Below are positions 1-6,193 of a DNA stretch of 7,719 nt, piece by piece; position 1 is the first letter of the stretch; each line of letters opens with the position of its first letter. The stretch lies in assembly GCA_039923455.1 (NCBI GenBank), contig JBDTCS010000162.1, positions 1 through 7,719 on the forward strand, given 5' to 3'. This DNA comes from JBDTCS01 sp039923455 (GTDB lineage Bacteria > Bacteroidota > Ignavibacteria > Palsa-1295). A program made the position numbers and the translations under genes. The notes below the pieces were generated by a model that ran no database searches, was not told where the DNA came from, and saw only the letters and a program-made list of their open reading frames with translations.

Positions 1-4
1 AGTT

Positions 5-970
5 ATGGAAGTAAGCGTTGACAAAAATTCGGGGTTTTGCTGGGGCGTTGTACGTGCTGTCGATTTTGCTGAGGCGGAATTAGACGGCCAAAAGCATTCG
101 GGGGCTGCGGCAAAGCTGTATTCTCTCGGTGACATCATTCACAATCCGGTCGAGGTCGAAAGGCTTCGAGAGGAAGGGCTTGAGACTATCTCGCACGCAG
201 ACTTCGCACGCATTGCTGAAGAAAATAGGACCGCTGCGGTTCCTTCCAAAATTCTTATTCGTGCGCACGGCGAACCACCAGCAACGTATGCGATGCTGAA
301 AGCACTTGGCCTCGAAGCGATCGACGCGACTTGTCCCGTCGTGAGCAAAGTGCAGGAACGCATACTCAAGTTTTATGTCAAAGGATTTCAGATTGTGATC
401 TTTGGAAAGAAAGATCATGCGGAAGTTGTCGGTCTTCGTGGTGTTGTCAACGATGAAGCAATCGTGATCAAGACTGTGGAGGAGGCATTAGCGCAGATCG
501 CACTCGATAAGCCGACGGTTTTGTTTTCGCAGACGACGATGGATCGTCCGACGTTCCGCGCAATTCGTGATGCACTCAAGCTTCGAATTGCTGATCTTGT
601 TGTTGCGGAGATGGAAGAGGATGCGGTGGAATTTCATGCGAAGGATACGATCTGCGGACAGGTCTCCGGTCGCGAGACGAAACTCGCGGAGTTCGCCGCA
701 GCGCAGGACGTTGTGATTTTTGTTGCCGGTCGCAACAGCTCGAACGGTAAAGTGTTGTTTCATGTCGCCGAAGCTGCAAACCCGCATACCTACTTCATCG
801 AAGATGAGCGTGAGATTGAACCGGAGTGGATCACGACTGCAAAGCGTGTTGGAATTTCTGGTGCAACATCAACACCGCAGTGGTTGATGCAACGTGTGGC
901 CGATGCGATCTATCGTCTCGCCGGCGAACCGGAGAAAGCAAGTTTGTTGCCGATGCTCGGTGTGCTATGA
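5..970 (+). CDS. ispH: 4-hydroxy-3-methylbut-2-enyl diphosphate reductase (IspH/LytB)
   Basis: This enzyme carries out the last step of the MEP isoprenoid pathway, reducing HMBPP to IPP and DMAPP with a cytoplasmic [4Fe-4S] cluster. The three cluster cysteines are visible: C12 in SGFCWGV, C110 in DATCPVV and C217 in DTICGQ. Substrate-binding residues of the family are also present: H46 (DIIHNP), H88 (IRAHGE), H138 and E140 (KKDHAEV), T177 (SQTTM) and the S245-S246-N247 triad in GRNSSNGK. The C-terminal GISGATSTPQWL motif is in the expected place and has the form I associate with Bacteroidota-type IspH. At 321 residues the protein is full length. The ATG at 5 gives the family-typical start a few residues before the first cysteine, but only 4 bases of upstream sequence are in the window. 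The gene converges with ruvA; the stop codons are about 30 bp apart. Confidence 0.97.
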   Translation: MEVSVDKNSGFCWGVVRAVDFAEAELDGQKHSGAAAKLYSLGDIIHNPVEVERLREEGLETISHADFARIAEENRTAAVPSKILIRAHGEPPATYAMLKALGLEAIDATCPVVSKVQERILKFYVKGFQIVIFGKKDHAEVVGLRGVVNDEAIVIKTVEEALAQIALDKPTVLFSQTTMDRPTFRAIRDALKLRIADLVVAEMEEDAVEFHAKDTICGQVSGRETKLAEFAAAQDVVIFVAGRNSSNGKVLFHVAEAANPHTYFIEDEREIEPEWITTAKRVGISGATSTPQWLMQRVADAIYRLAGEPEKASLLPMLGVL

Positions 971-1016
971 GGTAACGGTATGCTATCAGATAACGGTGTA
1001 CTAGGACGTAACAGCG
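963..1016. repeat. 18-bp imperfect tandem repeat spanning the ispH and ruvA stop codons
   Basis: Copy 1 (963-980) and copy 2 (981-998) match at 15 of 18 positions and share TGCTAT and TAACGGT blocks. A third, degenerate copy (999-1016) matches copy 2 at 11 of 18 positions and keeps the TAAC core. The ispH TGA (968-970) lies in copy 1, and the ruvA stop, read on the minus strand at 1001-1003, lies in copy 3. The repeat therefore fills the whole convergent intergenic gap and encodes the last codons of both genes. No terminator-like hairpin is visible here. Confidence 0.65.
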
Positions 1017-1612
1017 TGCTTCAATGCTGCGCGAACGAGACTCTCGGTGTTTGCCGAACTTGCCGGATCATCTCTGACTACCATTCGAATTGCTTTTTCT
1101 GCTACCGGTCGTGCGTAGCCAAGTGCGATGAGTGCTTGAAGTGCATCGGCGCGAGATTGCGATTTGCCACCATCGACTGAAGTAACCGGACCACCACCAA
1201 GTGTTTCCTCTTTGAGGAATTTGTCACGCAGTTCCACGATCATTCGCTCCGCAGTTTTGCGACCAACACCTGGCACACCGATCAGTGCGGGAATATCGCT
1301 TGAGCGAATTGCTTCGCGAAGTTGATCGGAGCCAATAGAGGAGAGAATACTCAGTCCGGTTTTGGGACCGATACCGCTCACGGAGGTGATTTGATCGAAG
1401 AGCGCGCGTTCATCCATTCTGGAAAATCCAAAAAGTGTGAGGGAGTCTTCACGAACGATTAAGCGGGTGAGCACCTCATATTCTTTGCCTATCGCAGGTG
1501 CACGTTCATAGGTTTCGAGCGTGCAAAGTACTTCGTAGCCTGTGCCCCCGACATCAAGAACAAGTTGGTACGGGGCTTTGAAACGAATCACTCCACGGAG
1601 CAGGGAAATCAT
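1001..1612 (-). CDS. ruvA: Holliday junction branch migration complex subunit RuvA
   Basis: RuvA binds Holliday junctions as a tetramer and loads the RuvB helicase for branch migration in recombination and repair. Starting at the ATG at 1612 gives 203 residues (MISLLRGVI...), the same length as the E. coli protein. The reading frame is open further upstream, but that extension has no RuvA similarity. Domain I (about 1-64) is the OB fold and holds the acidic pin E55-D56 in REDSLTLFGF. Domain II has two helix-hairpin-helix motifs, at about 78-85 (VSGIGPKT) and 111-120 (IGVPGVGRKT). After a flexible Gly/Ser-rich linker (about 138-152), domain III (about 153-203) is the RuvB-contacting helical bundle with LIALGYARPVAEKAI. 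No ruvB or ruvC is in the window. The upstream region shows no Shine-Dalgarno, and the gene is divergent from the M28 peptidase. Confidence 0.96.
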   Translation of the reverse strand: MISLLRGVIRFKAPYQLVLDVGGTGYEVLCTLETYERAPAIGKEYEVLTRLIVREDSLTLFGFSRMDERALFDQITSVSGIGPKTGLSILSSIGSDQLREAIRSSDIPALIGVPGVGRKTAERMIVELRDKFLKEETLGGGPVTSVDGGKSQSRADALQALIALGYARPVAEKAIRMVVRDDPASSANTESLVRAALKHAVTS

Positions 1613-1640
1613 TGGGCAATCAAAAAAGAGTAAAGAAAAA

Positions 1641-1657
1641 GTGTTGAAGTTCAAAAC
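1641..1657. promoter_or_regulatory. Imperfect palindrome in the ruvA / M28 peptidase divergent region
   Basis: The sequence GTGTTGAAGTTCAAAAC has 8-bp arms around a central G, with one mismatched pair. The inner TTGAA-G-TTCAA is a perfect inverted repeat. It lies 29 bp upstream of the ruvA start and about 50-100 bp upstream of the peptidase start, in the only stretch where promoters for both genes could sit. It could be an operator or chance. I found no convincing -35/-10 pair on either strand here. Confidence 0.25.
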
Positions 1658-1754
1658 CTCGGAAACTGAAACGACTCCCACGGCACTATCTATCCCGGCA
1701 GAAACTATGAATGCCGAATTGCTTCACCCAAGACACCGAAATACGCGTACGCGA

Positions 1755-3917
1755 ATGATTCGAAAGTACAACATACTTTTTTTGGCGCTGTTTCTTCTCG
1801 CTCTGAGCAATCGAACCGTAGCACAAACCACTACACCCGCGAGCATCATCGGTTTCACTCCCACAGAAGCACAGAAGGAGTTGCAAAATGAGGAACTGCT
1901 GAAGCATCTCATTCTTCCGATTCGACTTGATACATTGGTTCGCCGACTCAGTGCCGAAAATCGAGTCGCAGGATCAGTAAGCGATGAGCGTGCTCGTGAT
2001 TATGTACTCAGCGTCATGAAGCAAGCCGGAATTCCAACGGAGGTATTTCCCTACACAGTGTATTTGCCTTATGCGACAAAAGTCGAACTGGAATTGCTCG
2101 ATCCAAAATCGCTCGGCATAAAAAAGCAGAAGTTCACATTAGAGGAGACTCCCGTCGCGGGCGAGACAAACGATCCCAAGACTGCGTACCCATGGGCGAA
2201 TGGATACACCGGCTCCGGTGACGTCACGACGGAATTTGTCTATGTCAACTTTGGGCTGCCGGACGATTATCGTGAACTTGATTCGGTTGGTATTTCGGTA
2301 AAAGGGAAAATCGCGATCGCACGTTATGGCAAAAGCTATCGCGGCATCAAAGCGAAAGTTGCCGAAGAGCATGGTGCCGCGGGGCTGTTGCTTTTTTCTG
2401 ATCCATCGGGTGATGGATACGTCCTTGGTGATGTCTATCCAAAAGGTCCGATGCGTCCGGATGATGGAGTGCAGCGAGGGTCGATTTATAATGGTCACGG
2501 AGATCCTACAACGCTCGGAAACCCCTCGACTGAATCGGTAGCCCGAGAGCCCCTCGAATCGGCACAAAAGCTTTCGAAGATTCCGGTTATGCCGATCTCC
2601 TACAAGATCGCGCAAACATTATTTGCGGATCTCAGGGCCGGTAACATTCCGTCGCAGAGTTGGCAGGGTGCCTTGCCGCTCCGGTATCACACGGGTCCGA
2701 GCAGGGCGAAGTTGCACCTTGCGATCACGACTGATGGAATTTATCGCACCATCTGGAATACGGTTTCGAAAATCGAAGGAAGCGTGTGGCCGGCACAATG
2801 GATCATTGTTGGCGGGCACCGTGACGCGTGGGGTCCGGGTGCTGAAGATAACGGCTCCGGTTGCGCAAGTGTGATAGCTGCGGCAGAAGCATTTGCAAAA
2901 CTTTCTGCACAAGGCATCAGACCGAAGCGCACAATTCTATTCTGCACCTGGGATGCTGAAGAGTGGGGGTTAATTGGTTCGACAGAGTGGGTGGAGGAGC
3001 ATGAACGAGAACTCAATGGGCGATGCATTGCCTATATCAATCAGGATGAATGCGCGACGGGAAAAACATTTGGAAGTGGCGCTGATCCAAGTTTTCATGA
3101 ATTTATTTGGCAAGTTACGAAATCGGTTGAGAATCCGGACGGAGGTTCGATCTATGATCGCTGGAAGGAAAGTCTTCAGCCGATTGCTCCGGCCAAAGTA
3201 CATGCTGGGCTTGCGGAGCCGGAGATCGGGTTACTCGGAGGTGGCAGCGATTTTTCGAGCTTCGCGAATCATCTTGGGCTTCCGTGCATAGAACATGGCT
3301 TCGGTGGCCCGTTCGGTGAGTATCACTCAATGCATGATTGCTATAATTGGACCCGTCATTTTGGTGACTCCACGTTTGCCTTTCATGCTGCGAGTTCAAA
3401 ATTGGTTGCTGTCGAAGCAATGCGGTTAGCAAACGCAGAATTGCTGCCCTTCGATTTCGAAGAACTTGGTATCGCCATTAATCAATTTTCGATCAAGGCT
3501 GCTCGGCTTCTCCCACCGGAACTGTATGACTCGCTCGAATTTCGTAACCTTGACACAACGCTTGCAATGTTTCGTGCCGCGGGTTCGATACTGAACAAAT
3601 GGCGTGATGAGAAATGTGGTGTACGTTCTGCCACGTATTCCGCAGATACGCTATACATGCTTAATTTTTTGCTGCGTAAAGTCTTCTTTGATTTCACAAT
3701 TCTCGGCGGGCTTGATAGCGATTCCTGGGTTCGCAATACAATTGTAATTTCCGATCCGGAGAACGGTTACGCCGATCTGACGCTTCCTGAGATACAACTT
3801 GCCATCCGATCGCACGATTTGGCACTTGTTCGCAAAAAAGTCGAACTGCTCATCGGAAGATTAGAACGAGCGACGAATACGATTCTGCGTGTCACACTTT
3901 CAATACGGAATCTGTAA
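1755..3917 (+). CDS. Secreted M28 family zinc metallopeptidase, glutamate carboxypeptidase II/TFR-like
   Basis: This is a predicted exported di-zinc exopeptidase of 720 residues. Residues 1-23 form a signal peptide: basic MIRKY, a Leu/Phe-rich core and likely cleavage at TVA|Q, with no lipobox. A PA (protease-associated) domain lies at about 145-285. The M28 catalytic core begins near 330. Zinc ligands matching GCPII are H355 and D357 in GGHRDAW (H355 the ligand), D365 in AEDNGSG, E403, D431 in INQDE and H524 in YHSMHD. E402 is the general base in CTWDAEEWG. The C-terminal region (about 600-720) resembles the TFR dimerisation domain, with GYADLTLPEIQLAI. The arginines that bind the substrate glutamate in human GCPII (RAR motif) are replaced by CIEHGF, so glutamate specificity is not supported. 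The likely role is periplasmic or extracellular peptide breakdown. The ATG at 1755 places the signal peptide at the N-terminus; an ATG at 1707 would add 16 residues. The frame stays open to 1542, but that part is antisense to ruvA. Confidence 0.9.
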   Translation: MIRKYNILFLALFLLALSNRTVAQTTTPASIIGFTPTEAQKELQNEELLKHLILPIRLDTLVRRLSAENRVAGSVSDERARDYVLSVMKQAGIPTEVFPYTVYLPYATKVELELLDPKSLGIKKQKFTLEETPVAGETNDPKTAYPWANGYTGSGDVTTEFVYVNFGLPDDYRELDSVGISVKGKIAIARYGKSYRGIKAKVAEEHGAAGLLLFSDPSGDGYVLGDVYPKGPMRPDDGVQRGSIYNGHGDPTTLGNPSTESVAREPLESAQKLSKIPVMPISYKIAQTLFADLRAGNIPSQSWQGALPLRYHTGPSRAKLHLAITTDGIYRTIWNTVSKIEGSVWPAQWIIVGGHRDAWGPGAEDNGSGCASVIAAAEAFAKLSAQGIRPKRTILFCTWDAEEWGLIGSTEWVEEHERELNGRCIAYINQDECATGKTFGSGADPSFHEFIWQVTKSVENPDGGSIYDRWKESLQPIAPAKVHAGLAEPEIGLLGGGSDFSSFANHLGLPCIEHGFGGPFGEYHSMHDCYNWTRHFGDSTFAFHAASSKLVAVEAMRLANAELLPFDFEELGIAINQFSIKAARLLPPELYDSLEFRNLDTTLAMFRAAGSILNKWRDEKCGVRSATYSADTLYMLNFLLRKVFFDFTILGGLDSDSWVRNTIVISDPENGYADLTLPEIQLAIRSHDLALVRKKVELLIGRLERATNTILRVTLSIRNL

Positions 3918-3941
3918 GATCAAGAATAATATGCGGTTAGA

Positions 3942-3967
3942 ATGAAGTTTACAAATGAAGTTTACAA
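3942..3967 (+). repeat. Perfect 13-bp tandem duplication covering the HicB-like start codon
   Basis: ATGAAGTTTACAA occurs twice head to tail, at 3942-3954 and 3955-3967, with no mismatch. Each copy starts with an ATG. Because 13 is not a multiple of three, the first ATG reads an out-of-frame peptide of 11 codons (MKFTNEVYNRG) that ends at a TGA at 3975-3977, inside the real gene. The second ATG reads the 68-residue HicB-like protein. The lack of mismatches suggests a recent slippage event, though this is inference. Confidence 0.95.
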
Positions 3968-4161
3968 TCGAGGTTGATCAAGAGAGTGAGACGCGCTGGC
4001 TCGCGGAGATTCCACAGATTTCAAGCATCTTCGCGTATGGTGACACCCGCAATGCTGCGATCAGCGATGCGAAAGTATTGGCACTTCGTGCTATTGCAGA
4101 CATGATCGAACACAATCAATTTCCGCAATCGTGGAATGAGATCATCTTTGTGGAGGAATAA
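3955..4161 (+). CDS. Small HicB-like protein, apparently without a HicA partner
   Basis: The 68-residue product begins MKFTIEVDQESETRWLAEIP and continues with AYGDTRNAAISDAKVLALRAIADMIE. This is the pattern of the HicB-like N-terminal fold: two strands with a W-x-AE-P motif, a YG-x-T turn, then an amphipathic helix with regular Ala spacing. HicB proteins are antitoxins of type II toxin-antitoxin systems that neutralise the HicA mRNA interferase. This protein has no room for a C-terminal DNA-binding domain. No hicA-like frame lies on either side: the 37 bp upstream and 81 bp downstream hold no such gene. Similar short solitary proteins are common in genomes, sometimes misnamed as dehydrogenase subunits, and their function is unclear. 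The start is duplicated by a 13-bp repeat; the second ATG is the one in frame. Confidence 0.75.
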   Translation: MKFTIEVDQESETRWLAEIPQISSIFAYGDTRNAAISDAKVLALRAIADMIEHNQFPQSWNEIIFVEE

Positions 4162-4186
4162 ACTCGTCGAGGCCGAGGTTTTGCAG

Positions 4187-4215
4187 TTGCCAATAATTAT
4201 CGTAGATACTATTCA
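4187..4215 (+). promoter_or_regulatory. Weak sigma70-like promoter candidate upstream of ppa
   Basis: TTGCCA (4187-4192, 5 of 6 to TTGACA) and TATTCA (4210-4215, 3 of 6 to TATAAT) are separated by exactly 17 bp in the AT-rich 81-bp gap before ppa. A start point near 4222 would leave a leader of about 20 nt, too short for a riboswitch. The -10 match is poor and Bacteroidota often use other promoter forms, so this is tentative. Confidence 0.25.
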
Positions 4216-4242
4216 GACTTACTATAAAAGTGAAAATTCGAC

Positions 4243-4767
4243 GTGACCAATTATAAAGATATCCCGATGGGTGCAAATGCACCACAAGTTGTAAATGCGA
4301 TTATTGAGATTCCGCGTGGCTCACGCAACAAGATCGAGTACGATCCCGAACTTGGCATCTTCCGTCTTGACCGAGTGCTCTATTCGGCTGTGCACTATCC
4401 ACATTCGTACGGCTTTATTCCCTCGACGTTGTGGGACGATGGCGACCCGCTCGATATTCTCGTCTTTTGTGATCAAGAACTTTTGACCGGTTTGCTTTTG
4501 GAAGTGATACCGATTGGTGGGCTTGAGATGAGCGATGACAAGGGGAGTGATCTGAAGATCATTGCCGCAGCCGCTGGAGATCAAAGTGTGAAGCATTTGC
4601 GTGAATACACGGACATCGCCGAACACAGACGTATCGAGATCGAACATTTTTTTGAGACCTATAAACTGCTCGAAGAAAAAGGAGTAACGATTGGCAAGTG
4701 GATCAACGCTGCCGATGCGCATGAGAGTATCTTGCGTGCCAGTGTTGCCTATCAGGCCGCAAAATGA
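4243..4767 (+). CDS. ppa: Inorganic pyrophosphatase, family I (soluble)
   Basis: This cytoplasmic enzyme hydrolyses pyrophosphate to two phosphates with Mg2+, pulling biosynthetic reactions forward. The 174-residue length is normal for family I. Active-site residues align with the E. coli enzyme: E22, K30, E32, R44, Y52, Y56, the signature DGDPLD (D66, D68, D71), then D98, D103 and K105 in MSDDKGSDLKI, and Y140-K141 in HFFETYK. The strand after K105 reads IIAAAAGDQ where the family usually has an AVP-type sequence; this is outside the catalytic set. The start is GTG at 4243, chosen because the N-terminal YKDIPMG segment is usual for the family; an ATG at 4267 would cut it off. No Shine-Dalgarno is seen. 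A CLC-F-type transporter gene follows after 48 bp on the same strand, so the two may be cotranscribed. Fluoride is a strong inhibitor of family I pyrophosphatases, which makes that neighbour notable. Confidence 0.96.
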   Translation: MTNYKDIPMGANAPQVVNAIIEIPRGSRNKIEYDPELGIFRLDRVLYSAVHYPHSYGFIPSTLWDDGDPLDILVFCDQELLTGLLLEVIPIGGLEMSDDKGSDLKIIAAAAGDQSVKHLREYTDIAEHRRIEIEHFFETYKLLEEKGVTIGKWINAADAHESILRASVAYQAAK

Positions 4768-4815
4768 GTTTTGTGATTTCCATTTGTTTAGCGTTTCGAG
4801 CGTAATAAGTATTGG

Positions 4816-6078
4816 ATGAAAATTGCTGTCACAGAATATAAGCAGAGCGTTCAGTTCGCATCTCGATGGTTGCTCTTAGGATCATTCGTCGGAGTGCTCG
4901 CCGGAATTGCGGTCGCATTCTTTGTGCGAGCGCTCACCTACATCTCCGACCTTCGCGCGCAACACTTATGGATTATTGCGTTTCTTCCGATTGGTGGTAT
5001 CCTTTCCGCTTGGATCTATAAGACATTTGGTGAAGGGACGGAAGAGGGCAATAACCTGATCATCGATGAAGTCCTAGAGTTTCGCGGTCGGATTCGTTTG
5101 CGCATGGCGCCGATCATTCTTGTCGCTACGCTCATCACGCATCTCTTCGGCGGCTCGGCGGGTCGTGAAGGGACAGCAGTACAAATGGCGGGCGCTATCG
5201 CAGGAAAGGTTGCGAGTTATCTAAGACTCGCACAACGAGATGCACGCATGCTCATAATGGCGGGTATCGCTGGTGGCTTTAGTGCTGTCTTCGGTACACC
5301 GGTTGCGGGTGCGATATTCGGGATGGAGGTGATCGCGCGAGGAGAGATCCAGTTGGTCTCAGCAGTTGCTTGCGTTGCGGCAGCACTTGCGGCGAATCTG
5401 TTCACGAGTTGGGTTGCGCCGGTGCATGAAAATTATCATGTGGTCGCATTCACCGGAATGAGTTTGATCATGGTCGGTAAGTTGCTGCTGGCTGCGATTC
5501 CATTTGCTCTGGCGAGTACTTTGTTCTCCGAGCTTACACACACGATTGCGCATCGAAGCATGACGTGGATTCGGAATGATTATCTACGAATCGCGATCGG
5601 TAGTTTGCTGGTGCTTGCGATCTGGGCACTCGTACGGAATCCGGAGTACCTTGGCCTCAGCATTCCGTTGCTCGACCGTGCATTGAACGGAGAGGTGATG
5701 CCGTCCTATGCGTTTATGCTCAAGCTTATACTCACGGTTGTTACGCTCGGAGTTGGTTTCAAAGGTGGTGAGGTCACGCCACTTTTCGTGATTGGGGCAT
5801 TGCTCGGAAGTACTCTTGCACCGTTGCTTGGGTTTCCGATCACAACACTTGCTGCGATAGGATTTGTCGCGGTGTTTGCTGCGGCCTCGAAAACACCGAT
5901 CGCTTGCACGATCATGGGAATCGAGATATTTGGTGCATCGTACGCAGCACCGCTGATTCTCGTAAATTTTGTCTGCTATGTTTTGGCTGGGCACTCCGGA
6001 ATTTATACAAGCCAGCGAATCGCCAATTTCGGATTTGATCACGTGAGTGAGGTTCCCGACGACCAGAGCCTCGATTGA
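4816..6078 (+). CDS. clcF: CLC-family anion transporter, probable fluoride/proton antiporter (CLC-F type)
   Basis: This is a polytopic inner-membrane protein of 420 residues with the CLC fold: hydrophobic segments begin at about 17-40 and 51-69 and continue to about 375-391. No cytoplasmic CBS domains are present. The anion-pore motifs are diagnostic. Helix D has G78-N-N-L-I82 where chloride CLCs have GSGIP. The gating glutamate is E118 in GREGT, where most CLCs have GREGP. The third motif is KGGEVTPLF, with V320 where chloride CLCs carry phenylalanine in GxFxP. Y397 in GHSGIY sits at the position of the pore tyrosine Y445 of E. coli ClcA. By eye alignment of GMEVIAR to IIEEMRP, E171 matches E202 and V172 replaces proton-path glutamate E203. 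From what is known of the family, GNNLI/GREGT with valine marks one subclade of fluoride-exporting CLC-F antiporters. Fluoride transport is therefore inferred; chloride transport cannot be excluded. The start ATG has no Shine-Dalgarno. I see no fluoride riboswitch in the 48-bp gap. Confidence 0.92.
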   Translation: MKIAVTEYKQSVQFASRWLLLGSFVGVLAGIAVAFFVRALTYISDLRAQHLWIIAFLPIGGILSAWIYKTFGEGTEEGNNLIIDEVLEFRGRIRLRMAPIILVATLITHLFGGSAGREGTAVQMAGAIAGKVASYLRLAQRDARMLIMAGIAGGFSAVFGTPVAGAIFGMEVIARGEIQLVSAVACVAAALAANLFTSWVAPVHENYHVVAFTGMSLIMVGKLLLAAIPFALASTLFSELTHTIAHRSMTWIRNDYLRIAIGSLLVLAIWALVRNPEYLGLSIPLLDRALNGEVMPSYAFMLKLILTVVTLGVGFKGGEVTPLFVIGALLGSTLAPLLGFPITTLAAIGFVAVFAAASKTPIACTIMGIEIFGASYAAPLILVNFVCYVLAGHSGIYTSQRIANFGFDHVSEVPDDQSLD

Positions 6079-6080
6079 TC

Positions 6081-6092
6081 AACGAATTCGTT
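6081..6092. promoter_or_regulatory. Perfect 12-bp palindrome just after the CLC gene
   Basis: AACGAATTCGTT is an exact palindrome starting 2 bp after the CLC stop codon, followed by two more T residues and CCC. As RNA it gives only a 4-bp stem with an AATT loop, so it is a poor terminator. As DNA it could be a dimeric protein site. It may be chance. Confidence 0.3.
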
Positions 6093-6142
6093 TTCCCGCT
6101 CCAGAATCACGAGCGATCTGCCTCGTATATTTGCAGAGAACA

Positions 6143-6164
6143 TTCGACTCTTTTCGACTATAAT
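6143..6164 (+). promoter_or_regulatory. Perfect TATAAT -10 candidate with an upstream TTCGACT direct repeat
   Basis: TATAAT occurs at 6159-6164, 30 bp before the upstream GTG start of the M16 peptidase, in the 115-bp gap after the CLC gene. TTCGACT is present at 6143-6149 and again at 6153-6159, spaced 10 bp, one helical turn, with the second copy touching the -10 box. No recognisable -35 lies 16-18 bp upstream; a TTGCAG at 6131-6136 is 22 bp away. A start point near 6171 would give a leader of about 23 nt to the GTG at 6194. An activator-dependent promoter is possible. Confidence 0.35.
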
Positions 6165-6193
6165 CACGCCTAACGAAGGTAAAATCAACGTTT

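Noticed and set aside
980..1180. 66-residue plus-strand Cys-rich open frame after ispH
   Set aside because: It is antisense to the RuvA C-terminal domain; the Cys pairs do not form a zinc-finger pattern with a plausible gene start.
1613..1681. Open frame extending RuvA upstream by 23 residues
   Set aside because: The added residues have no RuvA similarity, and the ATG at 1612 gives the exact family length and N-terminus.
1542..1754. Open frame extending the M28 peptidase upstream by 71 residues
   Set aside because: It runs antisense through the 5' end of ruvA and would bury the signal peptide internally; the ATG at 1755 (or at most 1707) fits an exported protein.
2139..2615. 158-residue minus-strand open frame inside the M28 peptidase
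   Set aside because: Its composition (many Arg, Ile, Cys) and lack of any recognisable motif mark it as a shadow of the real gene on the opposite strand.
4163..4182. Possible rho-independent terminator after the HicB-like gene (CTCG...CGAG then GTTTT)
   Set aside because: Only a 4-bp stem with a 7-nt loop and a short, interrupted T run; too weak to call.
4321..4722. 133-residue minus-strand open frame inside ppa
   Set aside because: It is fully antisense to a pyrophosphatase with an intact active site and has no domain pattern.
5584..6042. 152-residue minus-strand open frame inside the CLC gene
   Set aside because: It is rich in Cys, Arg and Lys from reverse reading of membrane-segment codons; no motif and no start context.
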